This document shows, one piece after another, positions 1-6,549 of a stretch of 10,662 nt of DNA. Below the pieces are notes generated by a model. The model searched no databases. It saw only the letters and a list, made by a program, of their open reading frames with translations, and was not told where the DNA came from. The stretch is from contig JAFAWZ010000319.1 of NCBI GenBank assembly GCA_019241495.1, positions 1 to 10,662 on the forward strand, in the 5' to 3' direction. Each line of letters starts with the position of its first letter. Position 1 is the stretch's first letter. Source of the DNA: Acidimicrobiales bacterium. Lineage in GTDB: Bacteria > Actinomycetota > Acidimicrobiia > Acidimicrobiales > Palsa-688. The position numbers were made by a program, and so were the translations under genes.

Positions 1-19
1 GCACCTGTCCGCACGCCGG

Positions 20-67
20 AAGTGCCGCCGCCTCCCCTTCGTCCAGGTAGTCCTGCGGCGGACACTT
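20..67 (-). repeat. Short dispersed repeat, copy 1
   Basis: Read on the minus strand, this 48-nt segment matches 7913-7960 on the plus strand at 38 of 48 positions. In the core (21-55 against 7925-7959) 32 of 35 match, without gaps. In the frame starting AAG at 67 it would encode KCPPQDYLDEGEAAAL, against ECPGQDYLNEEEAAAL in copy 2, which is 12 of 16 identical. Four of the nine changed codons are synonymous, which hints at a coding origin. No start codon, RBS or recognised protein goes with it. The frame stays open leftward to the window edge. Confidence 0.7.
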
Positions 68-118
68 AGTTAACCAGGCAGAAGGCTGGGGCCCGAACGA
101 GCATCGGTACCACCTTCT

Positions 119-126
119 AGGAGGGG
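119..126 (+). promoter_or_regulatory. Ribosome binding site of the SDR gene
   Basis: AGGAGGGG lies 8 nt before the GTG at 135. It is a strong Shine-Dalgarno match at ideal spacing and fixes the GTG as the start of the first gene. Confidence 0.75.
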
Positions 127-134
127 ATCAGTCA

Positions 135-899
135 GTGAACTTGAACCTGGGCGAGAAGACGGTGCTCGTTACCGGGGCCGGGCAAGGCCTCGGGCGCCAG
201 ATCGGCCTGGCTTTCGCCGCGGAAGGGGCGAACGTCGCCTTTCACTACGGCTCTTCGGCCGACGGGGCCGAAACTGCGGCCGACGAGGCGGTGAAGCTGG
301 GTGTCAGAGCTATGGCCGTCCGCGCCGACCTGCGAGATGGCGCCGCCGTCAGCTCTGCTGTCAAGGAGGTGAAAGAGCACATCGGGGCGATCGACATCCT
401 GGTCAACAACGCGGCCGTCACCCAGAACAAGCCGTTCCTGGAGACGACCGAGGAGGATTGGGAGGCCCAGATAGACGTGACGGTCGCCGGCACGCTGCGG
501 ATGACCCACGCGGTGGCCAAGCAGATGGTGGACCACGGCGGAGGCGCGATCGTGAGCCTCATGGGCGACTCCGGGCGGGTGGGGGAGTCGCGGCTGCTCG
601 TCACCGCCACGACCCGTTCCACCACTCTCGGCCTGACCAAGTCACTGGCCAAGGAGCTCGCCCGCTACGGGATAAGGGCCAACGCCGTGTCGATCGGCCT
701 GGTCCAAACCGCGAGTCTCGGTGGGCACACGGGGGATGCAGACGACGAGAGGATGGCGAAGATCCTCTCGGCCTACCCGCTACGTCGCCTAGGGGTGCCC
801 GACGACGTAACGCCGATGGTTCTGTTGCTCGCCTCGCCGCTGTCGTCGTGGACCACTGGACAGGTGGTATCTGTAAACGGTGGCTATTCGATGCCATGA
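135..899 (+). CDS. SDR-fold protein lacking the catalytic tetrad
   Basis: A 254-aa protein of the short-chain dehydrogenase/reductase superfamily, normal length for classical SDRs, probably cytosolic. The Rossmann signature TGAGQGLG (13-20) and NNAA (91-94) are intact, as are the flanking helices (GLTKSLAKELARYGIRANAV) and the C-terminal VNGGY (247-251), so nucleotide binding is plausible. The family's Asn-Ser-Tyr-Lys tetrad is gone: by alignment to the classical pattern the positions hold Thr117, Gly144, Thr157 and Arg161, and the usual PG after the NAV motif is IG. No frameshift is needed to explain this, because both flanks stay in register. Classical homologues are 3-oxoacyl-ACP/CoA reductases, but catalysis of that type is doubtful here. 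The GTG start has a strong RBS. The gene heads the operon, 58 nt before the molybdoenzyme large subunit. Confidence 0.88.
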   Translation: MNLNLGEKTVLVTGAGQGLGRQIGLAFAAEGANVAFHYGSSADGAETAADEAVKLGVRAMAVRADLRDGAAVSSAVKEVKEHIGAIDILVNNAAVTQNKPFLETTEEDWEAQIDVTVAGTLRMTHAVAKQMVDHGGGAIVSLMGDSGRVGESRLLVTATTRSTTLGLTKSLAKELARYGIRANAVSIGLVQTASLGGHTGDADDERMAKILSAYPLRRLGVPDDVTPMVLLLASPLSSWTTGQVVSVNGGYSMP

Positions 900-941
900 C
901 CAATCTGCGGCTGTGACCGGGTCAACTGCTGGGGCCACTGC

Positions 942-948
942 GAAGGGA
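942..948 (+). promoter_or_regulatory. Ribosome binding site deciding the molybdoenzyme start
   Basis: GAAGGGA lies 9 nt before the GTG at 958. In-frame GTGs further upstream at 880 and 913 lack a comparable site, and the 880 start would overlap the SDR gene by 20 nt. The protein read from 958 begins MGRTVRRKED, which matches the usual N-terminus of this subunit family. Confidence 0.55.
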
Positions 949-957
949 CCCGGCGCT

Positions 958-3279
958 GTGGGCCGAACCGTCCGCCGTAAGGAGGACGCCCGCCTGGTTA
1001 CCGGGCGGGGACGTTTCGTCTCCGACCTCAACCTGGCCGGGATGAAGCACGTGGCCTTCCTGCGCAGCACGTATGGGCACGCTCGGATCACGAGCATCTC
1101 GATCGAGGAAGCAGAGTCTGCTCCTTATGTCCAAGGCGTGTTCACAGGTGAGCACCCGGCCTTCGCCGGTGTGGCGCTTCGGGCCCGGTCCGGATTGGAG
1201 ACCTATGTCGAGACGGCCCAACCGATCCTCGCCCAGGACAAGGTCCGCTTCGCTGGCGAAGCGGTCGCGGCGGTGGTCGCCGACGACCGCTACTTGGCCG
1301 AGGATGCCGCTGAGTTGGTCGTCGTGGACTACGACCCCCTGCCCACGACGGTGAGCGCGTGGGCGGCACAGGACGCGCCGTGGCCAGGCCACATGACACC
1401 TGTACATGCCGAAGCTCCCGACAACGTTCTGCTGCGCCGGACGTTCCAGGCCGGTGACGTGGAGGCGGGCTTGGTGGCTGCGACGGTCGTCGTCGAACAG
1501 GAGCTCTTCACCAACCGCCATGCTGCGAACCCGATCGAGTGCCGGGCCGGCGTGGCTTGGTGGGACGGTGATCGGCTCACGTTCTGGTCCGGGACGCAGG
1601 TCCCTCATCTCCTGCGCAACTGCATCGCGGATCTGCTCGGTCTCCGGGAGGGCAGCGTAAGGGTAGTGGCACCCGATGTGGGTGGCGGGTTCGGAGTCAA
1701 GGCGGTCGTCTACCCAGAAGACGTAGCGCTTTGTCTCATCGCTCTACGTTTGCCCGGGATCCCGGTGAAGTGGGTGGAGGACCGGGTCGAGCACCTTCAA
1801 GCCGCTACCCATGCCCGCGAGCACCGTTACCGGCTGCGCGCCGGCTTTTCCGACGGTGGCCAGCTGCTCGCTCTCGACGCCGACGTGACCTGCAACGTTG
1901 GGGCCTACTCGGTCTATCCGTGGACCGCTGGGATAGAGCCGCTCATGGCCGGCGGCCTCCTGTCAGGGCCGTACCGTCTCGGTAACTACCGCTGCAGCGT
2001 TCGGGGCGTGGTCAGCAACACCACTCCGTCGGGGCCCTATCGGGGTGTCGCCCGGCCCGCGACGGTCTTTGCCATGGAGTCGGTTCTCGACGAAGCGGCG
2101 CGCCTTCTGGGCATCTCTTCAGTCGAGATCCGGCGCCGGAACCTGATCGGACCTGACGACATCCCCTACCGGATGCCCTCAGGTCTGGTCGACGACTCGG
2201 GTTGGTACGGCGAATGCCTCGAACGGGTTCTGGAGCAGATCGCGCCGAGCGAGGTCAAAGCCGAACAAGAGAGGCGGAGGACCTCGGGCGAGAACCCGAT
2301 CGGCCTCGGCATTGCCTGCTACAACGAGCTCACGGGTCTCGGGCGAGCCGCGTCGGCCGGGCCGCGCATGCCGTTCCGTACCGGGCACGAGGCCTGCACG
2401 GTAAGGGTCAACCCCGACGGTTGTGTCACCGTCTTGTCCGGCGTTTGCTCGCAGGGTCAGGCCCTCGAGACGACCATGGCCCAGGTGGTATCCGACGCTC
2501 TCGGCGTCGATTACGACGACGTCGATGTCAGGATCGGCGACACCGCCGAGTCGCTGTGGGGCTTCGGCGCCTTCTCCTCCCGGCAGGGAATCATCGGCGG
2601 GGGAGCGGCCCACGAGGCCGCCATCGTGGTGCGCCAGAAGGTCATAGACCTGGCGGCCGAGCTGTTCGAGGCCAACCCCGATGACCTCCGGGTCGAGGCG
2701 GGAGAAGTCAGAGTGGCCGGCCAGGAAACCCCTTTGTGCCGGTTGGAGGAGGTGGCCCGGGTGGCCTACCTGGAGTCGCATCGGCTTCCGGAATCCTTCG
2801 AGCCGGGCCTCGAAGCGACCCGCTTCTACGATCCCATCCGCGGCGCCTTCGCAGCCGGAGCCCAAGCGGCCGTCATCGAGATCGATCGGGCCACGGGTGA
2901 GATCGACATCCTCAAGTGGGCCTGTGTAGAGGACACTGGGACGGTGATCAACCCCGGCGTGGTCCAAGGGCAGGTCGCGGGCGCCATCGCCCAGGGCATA
3001 GGCGGATCCCTCCTGGAGAAGCTCGAATACGACGATGCCGGCAACCTCATCACCGGCACCCTGATGGACTACCTGATGCCTTCGAGCGCTGACGTCCCGG
3101 ATATCAGCATCGGTCACGTCTCTCATCCGGCGAACAACCCGCTCGGCGTGCGCGGCGTAGGCGAAGGAGGCACCCTAGGGCCCTACGCGGTACTGGCCGG
3201 AGCTGTAGGTGACGCCCTCGGTGTCAGGATCGATCACCTCCCGCTCACCCCTAACGACATCTGGAGCGTCCTGAAGTGA
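958..3279 (+). CDS. Xanthine dehydrogenase-family molybdopterin-binding (large) subunit
   Basis: A 773-aa catalytic subunit of a three-component molybdenum hydroxylase (xanthine dehydrogenase/CO dehydrogenase superfamily), which hydroxylates substrates with oxygen from water. From residue 8 the N-terminal a/b hammerhead domain opens with a KEDARLVTGRGRF motif typical of the family. The two MoCo-binding domains follow: PDVGGGFGVK (239-248), the active-site loop PYRGVARP (360-367), SQGQALETT (498-506) and GVGEGGT (733-739), whose Glu736 is the conserved catalytic base. The loop is not the AYRCSFR of true CO dehydrogenase. GQALE replaces the common GQGHE, so the pocket is unusual. The FAD and Fe-S subunits are encoded at 3990-5290, separated by a crotonase gene. 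Its stop overlaps the next start by 4 nt (GTGA). The substrate cannot be assigned. A GTG at 880 is an alternative start (799 aa). Confidence 0.92.
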   Translation: MGRTVRRKEDARLVTGRGRFVSDLNLAGMKHVAFLRSTYGHARITSISIEEAESAPYVQGVFTGEHPAFAGVALRARSGLETYVETAQPILAQDKVRFAGEAVAAVVADDRYLAEDAAELVVVDYDPLPTTVSAWAAQDAPWPGHMTPVHAEAPDNVLLRRTFQAGDVEAGLVAATVVVEQELFTNRHAANPIECRAGVAWWDGDRLTFWSGTQVPHLLRNCIADLLGLREGSVRVVAPDVGGGFGVKAVVYPEDVALCLIALRLPGIPVKWVEDRVEHLQAATHAREHRYRLRAGFSDGGQLLALDADVTCNVGAYSVYPWTAGIEPLMAGGLLSGPYRLGNYRCSVRGVVSNTTPSGPYRGVARPATVFAMESVLDEAARLLGISSVEIRRRNLIGPDDIPYRMPSGLVDDSGWYGECLERVLEQIAPSEVKAEQERRRTSGENPIGLGIACYNELTGLGRAASAGPRMPFRTGHEACTVRVNPDGCVTVLSGVCSQGQALETTMAQVVSDALGVDYDDVDVRIGDTAESLWGFGAFSSRQGIIGGGAAHEAAIVVRQKVIDLAAELFEANPDDLRVEAGEVRVAGQETPLCRLEEVARVAYLESHRLPESFEPGLEATRFYDPIRGAFAAGAQAAVIEIDRATGEIDILKWACVEDTGTVINPGVVQGQVAGAIAQGIGGSLLEKLEYDDAGNLITGTLMDYLMPSSADVPDISIGHVSHPANNPLGVRGVGEGGTLGPYAVLAGAVGDALGVRIDHLPLTPNDIWSVLK

Positions 3280-3956
3280 TCAGATACGAGTTGCTCGACA
3301 CTATCGGCGTCATCACCATCGAGAGGCACGAGCGACGTAACGCATTGGACGTCGACCACTGCGTGGCGCTCAGAGAGGCAGCCAACCAGCTGTCCACCGG
3401 CGGAGCCCGGTGCATCGTGGTCACCGGCCAAGGAACGAGCTTTTGCGCGGGCGCGGACCTGAGCGGCGTCTACAGCCAGGAATTCCGGACGTCGCTGTAC
3501 TCCATGCTCTCCACTTTGACGAAGCTTCCGATTCCGGTCCTCGCCGCTGTGAACGGTCCCGCCATCGGAGCTGGCACCCAGCTCGCCATCGCGTGTGACC
3601 TCCGGGTAGCGGATCACTCCGCAGTGTTTGCCGTCCCCACGGCCCGGCGCGGACTGGCCGTCGATCCGTGGACGGTCAGAAGGCTCGCCTTGCTGGCCGG
3701 CGGTGGAGCCGCTCGCTCGATGCTGCTGGCGTGCGAGCAGCTCAGCGCCGACCGGGCCCACATGCTCGGTTTGGTGGACCGGATCGGCGCGCCCGACATG
3801 GCTGTCGAGTGGGCTCGAGATATTGCCACTATGAGTGTCAAATCAATTGCTTACTCCAAGGGCGCCCTCGAAAAGCTCTTCGAAGGACAGCGCTGGGATG
3901 AGTCCCTCAAGCGTGACTTTGACGACTGCTGGCGCGACGTGGGTCCGGTGACGTGA
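3276..3956 (+). CDS. Enoyl-CoA hydratase/isomerase-family protein, EchA6-like, no catalytic Glu
   Basis: A 226-aa crotonase-fold protein, short for the family (about 240-260). The acyl-CoA and oxyanion-hole motifs are intact: ERRNALD (19-25), GQGTSFCAGADLSG (51-64) and NGPAIGAGTQLAIACDLR (93-110). The two glutamates that catalyse hydration in rat mitochondrial hydratase (Glu144, Glu164) align with Gln102 and Thr122. From memory of its sequence, Mycobacterium tuberculosis EchA6 shows the same substitutions and is close throughout (GPAIGAG, VRRL-like segments). EchA6 is known as an acyl-CoA-binding protein without hydratase activity. Here the protein is therefore more likely a non-hydratase crotonase or acyl-CoA carrier, though some crotonases use other residues for C-C hydrolysis. 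Its GTG start overlaps the molybdo-subunit stop (GTGA), so translation is probably coupled. The C-terminus ends early, and another frame holds a family-like tail (see findings). Confidence 0.88.
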   Translation: MIRYELLDTIGVITIERHERRNALDVDHCVALREAANQLSTGGARCIVVTGQGTSFCAGADLSGVYSQEFRTSLYSMLSTLTKLPIPVLAAVNGPAIGAGTQLAIACDLRVADHSAVFAVPTARRGLAVDPWTVRRLALLAGGGAARSMLLACEQLSADRAHMLGLVDRIGAPDMAVEWARDIATMSVKSIAYSKGALEKLFEGQRWDESLKRDFDDCWRDVGPVT

Positions 3957-3989
3957 GGGCACCGGATTTCCCGGCTCGGTGAGGGCTCT

Positions 3990-4799
3990 TTGAAGCCGGC
4001 GCCGTTCGAATACGTGAGGCCCGACAGCATTGCCGAAGTGCTCGATCATCTGGCCTCGGCGGAGGGCGCGGCCAAGATCCTCGCCGGTGGGCAGAGCCTG
4101 ATACCGCTGCTCTCGCTTCGCCTGGCGCGGCCCGAGATGCTCGTCGACGTCAACCGCATTCCCAACCTGTCCACGATCCGAGCATCGAACGGCGCCGTCC
4201 GGGTGGGGGCCTTGGTACGCCACTCCCAGCTGGTCAGCCAGGACCAGCATCCGCTCCTCGCCGCGGCGGCCAGGTGGATCGGGCACGCCGCCATCCGGAC
4301 GCGGGGCACGGTGGGAGGCAGCCTGGCCCACGCCGACCCGGCGGCCGAGCTGCCGGTCGTGGCGGTAACCCTCGACGCGACCGTCCACATCGCCGGACGT
4401 TCCGCCGAGAGGAGCAGCCCGGCCAGCCAGTTCTTCATCGGCTCGCTCGAGACGAACCTGGCGGACGACGAGATGATCACCGCGGTCGATTTTCCCTGGC
4501 CGGCGCGCTGGGGGTTCGCCGAACTGGCCCGCAGGCACGGGGACTTCGGAGTCGTGACGGTCGCGGCAGCTGAGGTCGCGGGGAGATGGCGGGTAGCCGT
4601 GGGTGGCGTCGGGCCGACACCGCTGCGGTGCCCGGCCGCCGAACATCTCCTCGACCAGGGGGCCAGGCTGTCCGAGGTTGCCGCGGCCGCAGCCGCGGCG
4701 GTGGAGCCGTCGAGCGACGTTCACGGCTCCGGCGAGTACAAGCGGGCCATGACCGAGGTCCTCACCGCTCGGGCCTTGGCCGGTCAGGGGTTGGCATGA
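3990..4799 (+). CDS. FAD-binding (medium) subunit of the molybdenum hydroxylase
   Basis: A 269-aa CoxM/CutM-type flavin subunit, typical in length (about 270-290). It passes electrons from the Fe-S subunit through FAD to an acceptor. The start MKPAPFEYVRP is classic for the family, and the two FAD pyrophosphate-binding motifs are AGGQSLIP (32-39) and TVGGSLAHADPAAE (107-120). Its C-terminal CO dehydrogenase flavoprotein domain follows from about residue 165. There is no cysteine-rich insert, so it carries no extra [4Fe-4S] cluster and is not like the 4-hydroxybenzoyl-CoA reductase beta subunit. The start codon is TTG, with a weak GAGGG 4 nt upstream; the conserved N-terminus supports it. The gene begins 33 nt after the crotonase gene and overlaps the Fe-S subunit by 4 nt (ATGA). 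Confidence 0.93.
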   Translation: MKPAPFEYVRPDSIAEVLDHLASAEGAAKILAGGQSLIPLLSLRLARPEMLVDVNRIPNLSTIRASNGAVRVGALVRHSQLVSQDQHPLLAAAARWIGHAAIRTRGTVGGSLAHADPAAELPVVAVTLDATVHIAGRSAERSSPASQFFIGSLETNLADDEMITAVDFPWPARWGFAELARRHGDFGVVTVAAAEVAGRWRVAVGGVGPTPLRCPAAEHLLDQGARLSEVAAAAAAAVEPSSDVHGSGEYKRAMTEVLTARALAGQGLA

Positions 4800-5290
4800 G
4801 GGTCGAGCTCACGGTGAACGGCGGCCTCATGACTGTCGATGTCGAAGCGCGAAGGACGCTGGTCGATGTGCTGCGCGACGACCTGAACCTGACTGGGACT
4901 CACGCCGGTTGTGAGCACGGCGTGTGCGGGGCGTGCACGGTCATCATCGAGGGCGAAGTGGTTCGGGCCTGCTTGATGTTTGCCGTGCAGGCCGACGGTG
5001 CTCGTATCACCACGGTCGAAGGGTTGGCCGGCGACGATGGGACGATGCATCCTCTGCAGGAGGCCTTCTGCGCCCATTCAGGGCTGCAGTGCGGTTTCTG
5101 CACGCCGGGGATGCTCTTGAGCGCGCTCGTGCTCTTGGGCCGGGAGAGGCATCCGTCGCGGGAGCGGATCCGGGAGGAGCTTTCAGGCAACCTCTGCCGC
5201 TGCACCGGTTACATGGCCATTGTGGACGCAGTCGAAGCTGCGTCGCGTGGGCCGGGCGACCTGCCGGTGCCTCACCAGCAATCAACGTAG
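4796..5290 (+). CDS. 2x[2Fe-2S] (small) subunit of the molybdenum hydroxylase
   Basis: A 164-aa CoxS/CutS-type iron-sulfur subunit, the usual size. The N-terminal plant-ferredoxin-like domain binds one [2Fe-2S] cluster through Cys39, Cys44, Cys47 and Cys59 (CEHGVCGAC, then RAC). The C-terminal helical domain binds the second through Cys99, Cys102, Cys134 and Cys136 (CGFCTPG and CRCTGY). All eight ligands are present, so it should be functional. It shuttles electrons from the molybdenum centre to FAD. The ATG start overlaps the FAD-subunit stop (ATGA) and follows an AGGGGT site; the reading frame extends further upstream, but that is inside the FAD subunit gene and should not be used. Confidence 0.95.
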   Translation: MRVELTVNGGLMTVDVEARRTLVDVLRDDLNLTGTHAGCEHGVCGACTVIIEGEVVRACLMFAVQADGARITTVEGLAGDDGTMHPLQEAFCAHSGLQCGFCTPGMLLSALVLLGRERHPSRERIREELSGNLCRCTGYMAIVDAVEAASRGPGDLPVPHQQST

Positions 5291-5305
5291 AGAGGGGTTT
5301 GCGCC

Positions 5306-6493
5306 GTGTATAGAGATGTTGCCGCTCCGGTCGGTCTCATTTGGTCATCGCCATTCGTGCGATGGCAAGGTCGCCTGTCCGAGGTCTCCAGCTTGGACCT
5401 GGCAGTCGCCGTGGCCAAACGACGTCTCGGCGATGGCGGCCTGGATCTCGCCGACATCGAGGGAATGGTGCTGGGGCTGACCATCCCTCAAGAAGGGGCC
5501 TTCTTCGGAGGCCCGACTGTAGCCGCTCGGCTGGGTGCGACGTCGGTTACGGGGGCCACCGTGAGCCAAGCGTGCGCGACCGCGGTGGCCTGTATCCATG
5601 CCGCGGCCTCAACGGTGTCGTGTGGCGGCGGAGCCCAGCTCGTGGTCACGACGGATCGGACCAGCAATGGTCCCAACCTCGTCTACCCGCGGCCCTCGGC
5701 GCCTGGGGGCGCCCCCCGAGTGGAGAATCTCGTGCAGGAGAACTTCGCGCGCGATCCTTGGGCCGGCACTTCGATGCTGCACGCGGCCGAAACGGTGGCT
5801 GGCGAGCTGGGCGCCACCCGCGATGCTCTCGATGAGATCACGGCCCTGCGTTACGAGCAGTACGAACGGTCGCTTGGCGCGGATCGGGCGTTCCAGCGAG
5901 GCTATATGGTCCCCGTCGAGGTCGATGCTGGGCGCGGCCCGAGCGTGGAGGTCGCTGAAGACGAGGGGATACGCCCAATCGATCTCCAGGCGATCGGAAA
6001 GCTCTCGCCGACCGTTCCACATGGATTGCACACCGCGGCCAGCCAAACCCACCCCGCCGACGGAACAGCTGGAGCGGTGCTCACCAACCAGGAAGAGGCG
6101 CGTGCCGTGTCGAGAGGCGAGGGCATCGTCGAGGTCCTCGGGACGGGCTTTGCACGAGTCGCGCCCAGCCATATGCCTCAAGCTCCCGTGCCAGCCGCAG
6201 ACCGTGCCCTGCGTGCGGCCGGGCTCGAGCTTTCCCAAGTTGACGCCATCACGACTCACAACCCGTTCGCCGTGAACGATCTGTACTTCTCGACGCTGAC
6301 CGGAGTGGCCTTGGAGTCGATGAACTCGTTCGGGTGCAGTCTCATATGGGGCCACCCCCAGGCGCCTACTGGCCTTCGTTCCATCGCTGAACTCGTGCAG
6401 GAACTTCAGCTACGCGGAGGTGGAATCGGGTTGTTCACCGGCTGCGCGGCGGGGGACAGTGCCGGCGCCGTCGTCGTCCGGGTAGCGGACTGA
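5306..6493 (+). CDS. Thiolase (acetyl-CoA C-acyltransferase family)
   Basis: A 395-aa protein of normal thiolase length. The nucleophilic cysteine lies in SQACATAV (Cys90), the first histidine in THNPFAVND (His319, the HEAFA equivalent), the second in GHPQAPTG (His350), and the second active-site cysteine is Cys380 in FTGCAAGDSAGA. So the full Cys-His-His-Cys set is present, although the last motif differs from the usual CxGGGQG. It should cleave a 3-ketoacyl-CoA to acetyl- or propionyl-CoA plus a shortened acyl-CoA, and is likely the real beta-oxidation step of this operon. The GTG start has a GAGAGGGG site 8 nt upstream and lies 15 nt after the Fe-S gene. No DUF35 OB-fold partner is encoded nearby, unlike SCP-x type thiolases. 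Confidence 0.9.
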   Translation: MYRDVAAPVGLIWSSPFVRWQGRLSEVSSLDLAVAVAKRRLGDGGLDLADIEGMVLGLTIPQEGAFFGGPTVAARLGATSVTGATVSQACATAVACIHAAASTVSCGGGAQLVVTTDRTSNGPNLVYPRPSAPGGAPRVENLVQENFARDPWAGTSMLHAAETVAGELGATRDALDEITALRYEQYERSLGADRAFQRGYMVPVEVDAGRGPSVEVAEDEGIRPIDLQAIGKLSPTVPHGLHTAASQTHPADGTAGAVLTNQEEARAVSRGEGIVEVLGTGFARVAPSHMPQAPVPAADRALRAAGLELSQVDAITTHNPFAVNDLYFSTLTGVALESMNSFGCSLIWGHPQAPTGLRSIAELVQELQLRGGGIGLFTGCAAGDSAGAVVVRVAD

Positions 6494-6549
6494 CGAGCAG
6501 AAGGGACTCTAAGTCGGGAAGTCGCGCCGGGGGACCCTAGTGTTGGCGC

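Larger units (their letters stand above)
1..134. other. Left-edge spacer with possible tail of an upstream gene
   Basis: This is non-annotated sequence upstream of the first clear gene. On the plus strand, frame 1 is open from the window edge to a TAG at 67-69 and would encode a proline-rich C-terminus ending SPAADT, so it could be the tail of a truncated upstream gene. I do not recognise it, and third-position GC is only about half, which is weak support. The same bases read on the minus strand carry a short repeat (20-67) with a twin at 7913-7960. A weak CCAG/CTGG inverted repeat lies at about 74-89. I see no convincing -35/-10 promoter for the operon that starts at 135. Confidence 0.3.

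Noticed and set aside
135..899. SDR gene as a frameshifted pseudogene
   Set aside because: Conserved motifs on both sides of the altered catalytic stretch are in the same frame, with full length and a strong RBS.
880..957. Extension of the molybdo subunit to the GTG at 880
   Set aside because: It overlaps the SDR gene, lacks an RBS and adds a low-complexity leader; GTG 958 has an RBS and the family-typical N-terminus. It stays possible.
2179..3126. Long minus-strand open frame (315 codons) inside the molybdo subunit
   Set aside because: It is a GC-rich antisense shadow; the plus-strand frame has clear family motifs throughout.
4586..4795. Extension of the Fe-S subunit upstream to 4586
   Set aside because: The added 70 residues are the FAD subunit gene read in another frame and are Arg/Gly-rich; ATG 4796 gives the normal family start and an ATGA overlap.
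3990..4799. 4-hydroxybenzoyl-CoA reductase beta subunit
   Set aside because: That subunit has an extra cysteine-rich [4Fe-4S] insert; this protein is shorter and has a single cysteine.
958..5290. Aerobic CO dehydrogenase (coxLMS)
   Set aside because: The large subunit lacks the AYRCSFR active-site loop.
5609..6355. Minus-strand open frame of 248 codons within the thiolase gene
   Set aside because: It is antisense to conserved thiolase motifs and its protein has no recognisable domain.
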